Both the position numbers and the translations under genes were made by a program. A stretch of DNA of 64,000 nt from an uncultured Bacteroidia bacterium (GTDB taxonomy: Bacteria > Bacteroidota > Bacteroidia > Bacteroidales > F082), in NCBI GenBank assembly GCA_902786745.1, contig CADADR010000003.1, forward strand, positions 1-64,000, written 5' to 3'. Under the pieces are notes generated by a model, which saw nothing but the letters and a program-made list of their open reading frames with translations, was not told where the DNA came from and did no database searches. Below, piece by piece: positions 34,072-42,938 of the stretch (positions are counted from its first letter, which is position 1; the number at the start of each line of letters is the position of its first letter).

Positions 34072-34737
34072 CTATTCGGGCAATATCCTACATGCTGTGA
34101 TATACCGAGGATAATAATAAGATTCGGTAGAAAACGAGATGGTCACCCCTAGCCTTACCGAGGCGTGAATAAAAGAAAAGCGATGGTGCACAGGGTCGTT
34201 GCTGACCACGATGCCCACATGGCCGATCTCACGTGTCTTGCCCCTACCCCCATAAAACACCAAATCGCCAGGGCGAAGCTCGTCGGGTTTGGTGAGCACT
34301 TTCCAGCCGTCATCCAACTGTCCCTTGGCAGATGCCCTCAACTCATAGCCGAAATGCCGAAATACAAAAGCGGTAAAACCCGAACAGTCAAACTTATTGG
34401 GGCCTTTGCCCGCATATACGTAAGGCGTGCCAATAAACAGTTTGGCATACTCCACGATACTGTCAGCCAATGTGTTAGGATACGAAAAACTATACGGCTG
34501 ACCATAATTTGTCAGCTGGATAGAATCCCATTGTTCTTTTCTCGCTTGCTCAATGATATCATGATACTCCAGCTCCTTGATTCTTGGGATGGTGTCGTTC
34601 GCTGCCTCCACCCTCTTACTTGGAGCGGCATCACGACGCACCAGATTGGAGATGGCATTACAGCCCATCAGCAATGAGGACAGAAGCATGAGAAGAAAAG
34701 GGACGGCTGATATATATGTCTGCTTATCGGCTCTCAT
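34072..34737 (-). CDS. NlpC/P60 (C40) cell-wall peptidase lipoprotein
   Basis: 221 residues. The signal peptide with lipobox LLMGC is followed by a linker and a C40 domain with the nucleophile in KFDCSGFTAFVF (near 120), GDLVFYGG and the histidine in IGHVGIVV. It is predicted to cleave peptidoglycan stem peptides, probably as a Spr/NlpC-like endopeptidase at the envelope. The start MRADK is used because it begins the signal peptide. A -7 box TATCTTTG (complement of 34744-34751) lies back to back with the promoter of the UvrA-like gene. Confidence 0.9.
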   Translation of the reverse strand: MRADKQTYISAVPFLLMLLSSLLMGCNAISNLVRRDAAPSKRVEAANDTIPRIKELEYHDIIEQARKEQWDSIQLTNYGQPYSFSYPNTLADSIVEYAKLFIGTPYVYAGKGPNKFDCSGFTAFVFRHFGYELRASAKGQLDDGWKVLTKPDELRPGDLVFYGGRGKTREIGHVGIVVSNDPVHHRFSFIHASVRLGVTISFSTESYYYPRYITACRILPE

Positions 34738-34788
34738 GGGGCACAAAGATATTATTTTTTACCTTTGCAGCGGAAAAAAAGCGCGACC

Positions 34789-37062
34789 ATGTCCCAAGAT
34801 TTTGACTATATCCTCATCAAAGACGCCACCGAGAACAACCTAAAGCATGTCACCGTCAAAATCCCGAAGCGGCAGATTACCGTGGTGACAGGTGTGTCGG
34901 GATCTGGAAAGTCGTCTTTGGTGTTGGACACCATCGCAGCCAAGTCGCGCCGGGAGTTGAATGACACCTTCCCTTCTTTTACCCAGCAATATCTGCCCAA
35001 GTATGGTCGTCCCCACGTCGGCGACATCGAGAACCTGCCCATCGCCATCGTCATCGAACAAAGAAAACCCACTTCCAACTCTAGGTCAACCGTAGGCACC
35101 TACACTGATATATATGCTTTGTTGAGACTGTTGTTCTCGCGTATCGGCCAGCCTTTTGTAGGCTATTCCGATGCCTTCTCTTTCAACCACCCATCGGGCA
35201 GTTGTCCGCGGTGTGAGGGATTGGGCGAAATCCGTGAGTTGGACATCCACAAGCTCGTCGACTTTGACAAATCGCTCAACGACGAGGACACCATCCACTA
35301 CATCGCCTTCGGCAAGGGTGGCTGGCGCTGGATCCGTTATGCCCACAGTGGCCTTTTCGACCTCGACAAGAAAATCAAAGACTATTCACCCGAAGAACTC
35401 GACCTATTCCTCAACTCGCCGCAAATCAAGCTGAAGAATCCACCGTCAAACTGGCCTAAGAGTGCCAAATATGAAGGCCTCATCCCGCGCATGTATCGCA
35501 GCATCATCAACTCGGAGGAAGGTCTGCTACATGCTGCAGTACTCAACCCCATGCTGACCATGGGTACTTGCCCCGACTGTGGCGGCACCCGCCTCAACGA
35601 GAAGATACGCTCGTGCAAGATCAAAGGCATAAACATCGCCGAGGTGACCGCCATGAGCATCGCCGACTGCCGTCAATGGATGGTGACCATCGACAATCCA
35701 CTCGCTGAGGACATCAAGCACGCCACCATCGAAAGGCTTGCCGCTTTGGAAGAAATCGGTCTCGGCTACCTTACTCTCGACCGTGCCATCGGCACGCTCT
35801 CTGGTGGCGAGGCGCAACGCTGCAAGATTGCCAAATACATCAACTCGCCGCTCTCCGACGTGATGTATATCCTCGACGAGCCTAGCGTGGGCCTGCACAA
35901 CCACGACATCCTGCTCATGCAGAAGTCGGTGCAGAAACTGAAAAACCATGGAAACACCGTCATCCTTGTGGAGCACCACAAGGATATGATCAAAATCGCC
36001 GATCACATCATCGATATGGGCCCTGGCGCAGGCATGAAAGGCGGTGAAATCGTTTTCGAAGGCAGTTACGACGAGCTATTGCAAAGTCAAACACTAACAG
36101 GCATTTCGCTCAGCGCAACAAGTTCCATCAAGGAACAAGGTCGTCAGCCCAAGTCTTTTTTCCACCTTGAAAACGCCACCTTGCATAACATCAAAAACCT
36201 AACCGTGGATTTGCCATTGGGCGTGATGTGCGGCATTGCAGGCGTCGCCGGCTCGGGCAAAAGTTCACTGATGGAATGCTTCCGTAAAGCTTATCCACAG
36301 CCAGAGGAAATCGTGTACATCAGCCAGAAAAACATCGGCATCAGCTTGCGTTCCACTCCCGCCACCTATCTCGAAGTGGCCGATGACATCCGAAAACTCT
36401 TCGCTAAGGCCAACAAGACCAAAGCCGACCTGTTCTCCTTCAACGGCAAGGGCGGTTGCCCCGTTTGTCAGGGCAAGGGCGTCATCGTGAGCGACATGGC
36501 CTTCATGGACGCCATCGAGACCACTTGCGAGGCTTGTGGCGGACTGCGTTACAGCAACGAAGTCTTATCTTATAAAGTCAACGGCATGAACATCGCCGAA
36601 GTGATGGACATGACCGCCAACAAAGCCTCCGAGTTGTTTGCAGGCACCGTCATCGCCGAGAAGTTGGAGCCTTTGCGCAAGGTCGGATTGGGCTACCTCC
36701 ATCTGAACCAGTCGCTCTCGACCCTCTCGGGCGGCGAGCTGCAGCGCATCAAATTGGCTTCCTATCTTCGCGACGCAGGCAAGATCTTCATCATGGACGA
36801 GCCTTCCGACGGCCTCCACCTCAACGACATCAAGCGAATCCTCGACCTCTTCGACACCATGGTGGAAGCAGGCAACACCATCTTCCTCATCGAACACAAT
36901 CTGGAGATGCTGAAACATTGCGACTACATCATCGAACTCGGTCCTGGCGGGGGTGCCATGGGCGGCAAGGTTATCTTTAATGGCACGCCCAAGGAGATAA
37001 TGCGATGCCAAAGCTCCATCACAAGACCTTATTTCGCAACAGAAAGCGGACAAAATGGATGA
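34789..37062 (+). CDS. UvrA-like ABC ATPase, short form
   Basis: 757 residues against about 940 for UvrA. Both ATPase halves are present: Walker A GVSGSGKSS and AGVAGSGKSS, signatures TLSGGEAQR and TLSGGELQR, Walker B YILDEPSVGLH and FIMDEPSDGLH. Zinc-type pairs CPRCEGLG and CPDCGGTRL lie in half one, CPVCQGKG and CEACGG in half two. The first insertion is short, which fits UvrA2-type proteins that lack the UvrB-binding domain. Such proteins are linked to drug or damage tolerance without taking part in classical repair. The ATG at 34789 follows the -7 box TACCTTTG (34760-34767) by 21 bases. Confidence 0.88.
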   Translation: MSQDFDYILIKDATENNLKHVTVKIPKRQITVVTGVSGSGKSSLVLDTIAAKSRRELNDTFPSFTQQYLPKYGRPHVGDIENLPIAIVIEQRKPTSNSRSTVGTYTDIYALLRLLFSRIGQPFVGYSDAFSFNHPSGSCPRCEGLGEIRELDIHKLVDFDKSLNDEDTIHYIAFGKGGWRWIRYAHSGLFDLDKKIKDYSPEELDLFLNSPQIKLKNPPSNWPKSAKYEGLIPRMYRSIINSEEGLLHAAVLNPMLTMGTCPDCGGTRLNEKIRSCKIKGINIAEVTAMSIADCRQWMVTIDNPLAEDIKHATIERLAALEEIGLGYLTLDRAIGTLSGGEAQRCKIAKYINSPLSDVMYILDEPSVGLHNHDILLMQKSVQKLKNHGNTVILVEHHKDMIKIADHIIDMGPGAGMKGGEIVFEGSYDELLQSQTLTGISLSATSSIKEQGRQPKSFFHLENATLHNIKNLTVDLPLGVMCGIAGVAGSGKSSLMECFRKAYPQPEEIVYISQKNIGISLRSTPATYLEVADDIRKLFAKANKTKADLFSFNGKGGCPVCQGKGVIVSDMAFMDAIETTCEACGGLRYSNEVLSYKVNGMNIAEVMDMTANKASELFAGTVIAEKLEPLRKVGLGYLHLNQSLSTLSGGELQRIKLASYLRDAGKIFIMDEPSDGLHLNDIKRILDLFDTMVEAGNTIFLIEHNLEMLKHCDYIIELGPGGGAMGGKVIFNGTPKEIMRCQSSITRPYFATESGQNG

Positions 37063-37215
37063 ATAAGCAGGCCATAAGAAGATCTTTTATCTAAATTGCA
37101 ATAATACCTCATCGCATATCAAATGCACTTTTTTTCTTTTGCAAGGCAAACATATATAAAAGAAAAACACGTATTTTTGCCGTTTAATCCTCGAAAAAAA
37201 CCAAATCAACTTAAA

Positions 37216-37701
37216 ATGAAACACTTATTCCAACGCGGGTTGCTGCTTTTAGCCCTTACGGTAGGACTGTCGTTCCATCTTTCGGCGCAATCCACCCTTA
37301 TGACCATCCATATGAACGATGGCACTGAACGCAACTATTATATGTCGGAAGACGACCGTGTTTATTTCGAAGGCAACGACATCTTGGTTGTTGAAATTGC
37401 AGTAAACGCCAAAGCTGAGAGATACAACCTCGCCGACATCCGCAAGATCACATGCAGCGAGACCGAAGGTGTTTCGGAAGAGGCCGACGCTTCAGTTTTC
37501 CTCTCCCCCAACCCCGTTCACGACAAGGTCATGCTTCATAATCTCTCGGGCATTCAACCTGTCAGCATCTACGCCCTCGATGGCCGAATGGTTAAGTCTG
37601 TGGAAGTCACCGCTGACCAATTTATCGACATCTCCGACCTCCCCGTCGGACTTTATCTTGTCAAAACCGAACGTCAAACCCTTAAAATGATCAAGCTATG
37701 A
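37216..37701 (+). CDS. Small secreted protein with T9SS sorting domain
   Basis: 161 residues. The signal peptide (MKHLFQRGLLLLALTVGLSFHLSAQ) is followed by a compact domain of about 65 residues (LMTIHMNDGTERNYYMSEDDRVYF ... LADIRKITC). The C-terminal type A sorting domain (FLSPNPVHDKVMLHN, IYALDGRMVKS, ISDLPVGLYLVKTE) marks it as a probable T9SS client. The N-terminal domain resembles the start of the next protein, where a similar strand pattern ends in IHNIHFEG. The -7 box is TATTTTTG (37172-37179). The stop overlaps the next ATG (ATGA). Confidence 0.85.
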   Translation: MKHLFQRGLLLLALTVGLSFHLSAQSTLMTIHMNDGTERNYYMSEDDRVYFEGNDILVVEIAVNAKAERYNLADIRKITCSETEGVSEEADASVFLSPNPVHDKVMLHNLSGIQPVSIYALDGRMVKSVEVTADQFIDISDLPVGLYLVKTERQTLKMIKL

Positions 37702-40127
37702 GAAAGACCTTATTATTAGTGGCCATTCTTCTGGCTTACATGGGCCTCAGTGCACAAGAGTATCACATCAACCTACATCACGAAGGTTCGGTGATATACG
37801 ACAACAGCATAAGCGACATCCACAACATCCATTTCGAAGGCAGCCAGCCAGCCAACATGATTATGCAAGCTGGATGCGGTATCACCACTTTCCCCCTCAC
37901 CGCTTTTGACAGCATCACCTTCGTGAAACAAGAGGAACCACCTGCGGGCGACACAGTCTATATCACCTATAACAGTTCCAGCGTGGAGATTATCAACCCA
38001 TTCTCCAATGATGGTGTGACGGTGAGCACCAATGGCGCGAACGTCAATGTGAGTTCAACCATGGCCAACGTTCCGTATGTGGTTTCAGGTAGCTCAAGCA
38101 ACGGTTCCTTAACAGTTTACAGCACTTCCTCATTCTTTTTGGCGCTCAATTCTTTATCGCTAACTAGCACGAGCACTGCCGCCATCAACATCGCATCATC
38201 GGTGAACGCTACGCTTACGCTCAGAGGCACATCAACGCTTACCGACAGTCCTAATAGCGCCATTAACGGAGCCTTATATGCTGCCGGAGCCCTCACGGTG
38301 AACGGCAACGGCACCATGCGTGTCACTGGTAACGGCAAACATGGCATCTCCGTGGAAGGCACGATGACGGTAAACTCGGGCACTATCCGCATCCTCGACA
38401 CCGATAGCGATGGCATACACGGTAGCAGCAACCTTGTTTGGAACGGCGGCACACTTGATATAGTATCTGCTGGCTCCGATGGCCTTGATTTCTCCGGTAC
38501 CGTCACCATCAACAACGGTGACCTGACCATCAACACGACGGCGGAAAGCCAAAGAAGTATCAAAGTGACGAACGCCTTTACCATGACAGGCGGTTCGCTC
38601 AGTTGCAACGTCACAGGCAACGACTGCAAGGGCATCAAAGGCGATGCCGACATCAATATCAGCGGCGGTACCCTAGATATGCAAGTTTCTGGCACAGGCT
38701 CGCACGGCATCTCATCCGACACAGATGTTGTCATCGGCGGCACGGCTGACGTTACCGTCGTTTCCTCATCGCAAGACGGCAAGTGCATCAAGAGCGACGG
38801 CACCGTCCACATTAACGGTGGCACTTTAGAGCTTACCCACTCGGGCGACATCTCCAAAGGCATCAGTGCCACGGGCGACATCGACATCACTGGCGGCGAC
38901 ATCACCATCACCGCCTCCGGAAGCACTGTACTTGAAAATGTCAATAACCAGAATGTGCCTGCCTATTGCACCGCCATCAAGAGTGATGCGGACATCAACA
39001 TATCGGGAGGAACCTTCCATATCACCTTGCCCACCAGCAACCACGGTGGCAAGTCCATCAGCGCCGACAGCGATCTGACCATCAGTGGCGGCGACTTCAC
39101 CATCACCACACAAGGCAACGGCGCCTCCTACACTGTCAGTGGCAGCACGAAAGACGCCTACACCTCATCGTGCCTCAAGTGCGATGGTAACATGCAGATC
39201 TTGGCAGGCAACTTCACCTTAAGTAGTTCTGGCACGGGTGGTAAAGGCATCAACGTGGGCGGCACACTCGTTATCGGCCAGCAAGGCGCCAACAACGACG
39301 ACCTCAACCTCAACGTCACCACTTCTGGCGAGCGCATCACCGTCTCCAGCGGTGGCGGAGGATGGCCTGGCGGTGGCGGCGACTATGCCAACCCGAAAGG
39401 CATCAAAGCCCAAGGCAACCTGACCATCAACAGCGGCAATATCACCGTCAATTGCACCCAGACGCAAAACGAAGGCGGAGAATGCATTGAAAGCAAGGCC
39501 ACGTTGACCATCAACGGTGGCAACATTGAGGCTTATTCCGTGAAAGACGACGCTGTCAACGCAGCCCAAAACCTCACCATCAATGGTGGCATCTACTATG
39601 CCCACAGCGATGCCAACGACGGCACCGACTCAAACGGCAACATGTTCCTCAACGGTGGTCTCAACATCTCTAACGGTGCCCGTTCGCCTGAGGAAGGTTT
39701 CGACTGCGACTGGAACCAGTTTGCTATTACAGGCAGTACTTCCATCGGCACGGGTGGAGGTACCAGCAACCCCACGCAAAACGCCTGCACCCAACCATCA
39801 CTGAAGATCAACACGCAGCAAGGCTACGCCATACAAATCCTCAAGTCGGACGGCACCGTGATTTGCACCTACCAATGTCCCACCTTCACGGGTGGTGGTG
39901 GCGGTGGCTGGCCCGGAGGAGGCGGCAACGGCATGGTCATGCTCTTCACCGACCCACAACTGCAAACAGGACAGTCGTACACCGTAAAATACAACGGCAC
40001 CGTCAGTGGTGGCACCAACTGGAACGGCTACTACACGGGCAATGTCACTTACTCGGGCGGACAAAGCACCACGGTCAACGTCAATTCGATGGTCACCACG
40101 GTAAGTGCAGGAGGTGGCGGATGGTAA
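37698..40127 (+). CDS. Secreted beta-helix carbohydrate-binding-type protein
   Basis: 809 residues with a signal peptide (MRKTLLLVAILLAYMGLSAQ). From about residue 100 to 690 it is a long run of short repeats of the type ADINISGGTLDMQVSGTGSHGI, the pattern of a right-handed beta helix. This matches the Cthe_2159/DUF4353 'carbohydrate-binding domain-containing' proteins. Three glycine-tryptophan patches (GGGGWPGGGG near 552 and 735, and the C-terminal GGGGW) interrupt or end the helix. There is no T9SS sorting domain. It overlaps the preceding T9SS-CTD gene by four bases and the following HD gene by seven. It probably binds acidic polysaccharide at the surface; this is inferred from the family. 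Confidence 0.8.
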   Translation: MRKTLLLVAILLAYMGLSAQEYHINLHHEGSVIYDNSISDIHNIHFEGSQPANMIMQAGCGITTFPLTAFDSITFVKQEEPPAGDTVYITYNSSSVEIINPFSNDGVTVSTNGANVNVSSTMANVPYVVSGSSSNGSLTVYSTSSFFLALNSLSLTSTSTAAINIASSVNATLTLRGTSTLTDSPNSAINGALYAAGALTVNGNGTMRVTGNGKHGISVEGTMTVNSGTIRILDTDSDGIHGSSNLVWNGGTLDIVSAGSDGLDFSGTVTINNGDLTINTTAESQRSIKVTNAFTMTGGSLSCNVTGNDCKGIKGDADINISGGTLDMQVSGTGSHGISSDTDVVIGGTADVTVVSSSQDGKCIKSDGTVHINGGTLELTHSGDISKGISATGDIDITGGDITITASGSTVLENVNNQNVPAYCTAIKSDADINISGGTFHITLPTSNHGGKSISADSDLTISGGDFTITTQGNGASYTVSGSTKDAYTSSCLKCDGNMQILAGNFTLSSSGTGGKGINVGGTLVIGQQGANNDDLNLNVTTSGERITVSSGGGGWPGGGGDYANPKGIKAQGNLTINSGNITVNCTQTQNEGGECIESKATLTINGGNIEAYSVKDDAVNAAQNLTINGGIYYAHSDANDGTDSNGNMFLNGGLNISNGARSPEEGFDCDWNQFAITGSTSIGTGGGTSNPTQNACTQPSLKINTQQGYAIQILKSDGTVICTYQCPTFTGGGGGGWPGGGGNGMVMLFTDPQLQTGQSYTVKYNGTVSGGTNWNGYYTGNVTYSGGQSTTVNVNSMVTTVSAGGGGW

Positions 40128-40741
40128 ATCCCACAATCATAGCTTACGTCGAGCTGGAGATCCTACCCCGCTACGAGCATTTCGATGCCGCCCATCAACG
40201 CAACCACGCCGATGAGGTCATCGAAAGGAGCTTGGCATTGGCAGAGCATTATGAAGTGAACAATGACATGGTCTATACCATCGCAGCTTACCATGACACG
40301 GGGCTTTGCGAAGGTCGCGACACACATCATCTCGTGTCGGGGCGCATCATCCGTGAAGACAAGAAACTTCGCGACTGGTTTACCGAAGACCAAATAGAGA
40401 CCATGGCGCAGGCCACCGAGGACCATCGTGCCTCGTCAGGACACGAGCCACGTTCCATCTATGGCAAGATCGTGGCCGAAGCCGACCGCCTCATCTCGCC
40501 CGAAAAGGTCATCCGTCGTACCATACAATTCACACAAGACCACTTCCCCAACTATGACAAGGAGCAGCAATTCCAACGCTTTCGCGAACACCTGATGGAG
40601 AAATATTCCGACACAGGCTACCTCAAGCTATGGCTGCCCGAATCGGAGAACGCACCACGGTTGGAAGAACTTAGGAAAATCATCCGCGACGAACATAAAA
40701 TGCGTGAAGCATTTGAAAAGGAATTCAACAAAACCAAATAA
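40121..40741 (+). CDS. HD-domain hydrolase
   Basis: 206-residue soluble HD protein. Metal-binding parts include RYEHFDAAHQRNHADEVIERS, AAYHDTGL (the HD pair) and AEADRL. Many small HD proteins of this form hydrolyse phosphate esters, for example of nucleotides. The ATG at 40121 overlaps the end of the beta-helix gene by seven bases, so it is cotranscribed with secreted proteins although it has no export signal itself. The start is chosen because frame upstream is the out-of-frame end of the previous gene. Confidence 0.85.
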   Translation: MVNPTIIAYVELEILPRYEHFDAAHQRNHADEVIERSLALAEHYEVNNDMVYTIAAYHDTGLCEGRDTHHLVSGRIIREDKKLRDWFTEDQIETMAQATEDHRASSGHEPRSIYGKIVAEADRLISPEKVIRRTIQFTQDHFPNYDKEQQFQRFREHLMEKYSDTGYLKLWLPESENAPRLEELRKIIRDEHKMREAFEKEFNKTK

Positions 40742-40787
40742 TTCCAAATAATTCGTATCTTTGCAATCTATTATTAACTTTCCTACC

Positions 40788-41651
40788 ATGAAAAAAGCAC
40801 TGTTTACCTTAATGATTCTATGCTTCGCTGGCCTTGTCATGGCCCAAGAGGCAAACGAGAGCGAATTCAAGATGACGATTGGCGACACCATCGTTTGGAA
40901 ACCCTTTGAGAACTGCCATTCGAATGGATACAACATTTCGGGCTCCAAAGTCATCAGCTTTAAGCCAATCAAATATGGCGATCGTATCGAAATCATCGCC
41001 AAACAGGCTGGAGAATGCAACATTATAGCCACCTGCCATGAAGACAATGCTGAGGTGGTGGCCTCCATCATCGTGAGCGAGCCGTATGTGGCCCCTGTCA
41101 TCGAAAAGATGGAGAAGCCTGCAACCCAGGCCTTCACAGGCACCTACAAATTCAATCCGCCCACCGACCATTACTTCGTAACCATCTTCAATCCCGCCTC
41201 CAACTGCAGCGAGACCTACATGAAGCTGGGTGAGAACGAAGCCTACAACGACGGACAGGGCATCGACCGTTTCTGGAACCTCAAGACGGGAAAGAACTGG
41301 TACTACCGCCCCGAGGCACAGGGATGGACCGACGATGTCGACTGGGAGTTTGAACCCCTTGGCACGAGCTTCTTCCCGCTCAACACCTTCGCCAACGAGG
41401 TGGAGAAGGACGACCTCTCGAAGTATTATCTCGGCATGGAGAAAGTGCTCGACATCGATTGCTGGCATTTCTTCGTCGACCAACCCGACGGCTCAGCCAT
41501 CCAGTATTGGGTCGACCCCGCCAATGGCTGTACCCTGAAGCGTCAGGTGAACAATGACGCCCCGAGAGCGGTCTCGGTTTACGACCTCAACTACACCAGA
41601 CTGTACTTCGGACCAAGCTTTAAGAAATCGCTGCACGACACGACGAGATAA
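40788..41651 (+). CDS. Exported protein of unknown function
   Basis: 287 residues. A signal peptide (MKKALFTLMILCFAGLVMAQ) is followed by a beta-rich first domain of about 85 residues (KMTIGDTIVWKPFENCHSNGYNISG ... IIVSEPY) resembling an immunoglobulin-like fold. A second domain (about 110-287) with many aromatic residues (DRFWNLKTGKNWYYRPEAQGW) and a C-terminal barrel-like sheet follows. No enzyme motif is visible. The -7 box TATCTTTG (40756-40763) is 24 bases upstream, so it is transcribed apart from the HD gene. Confidence 0.7.
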   Translation: MKKALFTLMILCFAGLVMAQEANESEFKMTIGDTIVWKPFENCHSNGYNISGSKVISFKPIKYGDRIEIIAKQAGECNIIATCHEDNAEVVASIIVSEPYVAPVIEKMEKPATQAFTGTYKFNPPTDHYFVTIFNPASNCSETYMKLGENEAYNDGQGIDRFWNLKTGKNWYYRPEAQGWTDDVDWEFEPLGTSFFPLNTFANEVEKDDLSKYYLGMEKVLDIDCWHFFVDQPDGSAIQYWVDPANGCTLKRQVNNDAPRAVSVYDLNYTRLYFGPSFKKSLHDTTR

Positions 41652-41711
41652 AGACATTTTTCCCTATCTTTGCCGCCGACTAGAACAAACTATAATATTA
41701 ATAATACACCA

Positions 41712-42827
41712 ATGGAAAACATCGAATTAAAGAAGACCCCTTACAACCAGATCCATCACGACCTGGGCGCCAAGATGGCTGAATTCGCCGGTTACGACAT
41801 GCCGATCCAATACACCGGCCTCGTCGAAGAGCATAACAACGTCCGCAACAACGTCGGCGTGTTCGACGTGTCGCACATGGGCGAGTTCCGCGCCAAAGGT
41901 CCCCTGGCCAAGCAGTTCATGCAGTACTGCACCGTCAATGACGTCGCCGCTTTGAGCGATGGCAAGGTGCAATACACCTGCCTGCCGAACGGCAAGGGCG
42001 GCATCGTGGACGACATGCTCGTCTACCGCATCGCCGACGACCACTACTTCATGGTGCCCAACGCCGCCAACATCGACAAGGACTGGGCTTGGATGAGCCA
42101 GATTGCCGAGAAGTTCGGCATGACTCTCGGTGAAGACTTCAAGAACGAGAGCGAAGAATGGGCTCAGCTTGCCGTACAAGGCCCCAACGCCCTGAAGGCC
42201 ATGCAGAAGCTCACCAAGGCCAACGTGGTGGATATGGAATACTACACCTTCCAAATCATCAACTTCGCCGGCGTCGACAACATCATCTTCTCGACCACAG
42301 GTTACACTGGCTCAGGCGGCTGCGAGATCTACATCCCCGTCGCCCACGCCAAGGAGGTTTGGGACGCCGTCTTTGAGGCTGGCAAGGAGTTTGGCATCAT
42401 GCCCGCTGGTCTGGGCTGCCGCGACACCCTCCGTCTCGAGAAGGGCTTCTGCCTCTACGGCCACGAAATCGACGACACCATCAGCCCCATCGAGGCTGGT
42501 CTCGGCTGGATCACCAAGTTCGTCGACGGCAACGACTTCCTCAACCGCGAAATCTTCGCCGCTCAGAAGGCCAATGGCGTGAGCCAGAAGATCGTCGGCT
42601 TCGAGATGATCGACCGTGGTATCCCGCGTAACGGCTATGAAGTGTGCGATGCCGAAGGCAACTGCATCGGTATGGTGCGCTCAGGCAGCCCGTCACCTTC
42701 GACTGGAAAGAACATCGGCACCGCCCTAGTGAAGAAAGCCTTCAGCAAGAAGGACACCGAGATCTTCATCAAGATCCGCAACAAGCTCATCAAGGCCGTT
42801 GTGGTCAAGATGCCGTTCCTTCCTTAA
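41712..42827 (+). CDS. gcvT: Glycine cleavage system T protein (aminomethyltransferase)
   Basis: Takes the aminomethyl group from lipoylated H protein, releases ammonia and makes 5,10-methylene-THF. The 371-residue chain shows the N-terminal KTPYNQIHHDLGAKMAEFAGYDMPIQY, GVFDVSHMGE, the folate-binding segment TGYTGSGGCEIY (with the catalytic-type Asp region elsewhere), LGCRDTLRLEKGFCLYGHE and a C-terminal barrel ending VKMPFLP. No gcvH or gcvP lies nearby, so the other subunits are encoded elsewhere. The -7 box is TATCTTTG (41665-41672). It is a highly biased gene. With folD and ftcD it contributes to folate one-carbon supply. Confidence 0.95.
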   Translation: MENIELKKTPYNQIHHDLGAKMAEFAGYDMPIQYTGLVEEHNNVRNNVGVFDVSHMGEFRAKGPLAKQFMQYCTVNDVAALSDGKVQYTCLPNGKGGIVDDMLVYRIADDHYFMVPNAANIDKDWAWMSQIAEKFGMTLGEDFKNESEEWAQLAVQGPNALKAMQKLTKANVVDMEYYTFQIINFAGVDNIIFSTTGYTGSGGCEIYIPVAHAKEVWDAVFEAGKEFGIMPAGLGCRDTLRLEKGFCLYGHEIDDTISPIEAGLGWITKFVDGNDFLNREIFAAQKANGVSQKIVGFEMIDRGIPRNGYEVCDAEGNCIGMVRSGSPSPSTGKNIGTALVKKAFSKKDTEIFIKIRNKLIKAVVVKMPFLP

Positions 42828-42846
42828 TGGAAAGTGGTCTTTACAC

Positions 42847-42877
42847 AAAAAAGCGTTCTTTTAGGGACGCTTTTTTT
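42847..42877 (+). terminator. Rho-independent terminator of gcvT
   Basis: AAAAAAGCGT (42847-42856) pairs with ACGCTTTTTT (42867-42876) around a ten-base loop, followed by T. It starts 20 bases after the gcvT stop. Confidence 0.85.
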
Positions 42878-42938
42878 ATGCTACTCTGCCAAAATTTCCG
42901 ACCTTTGCAGCGGAACGATTCTTGATGAACCCATAGGC

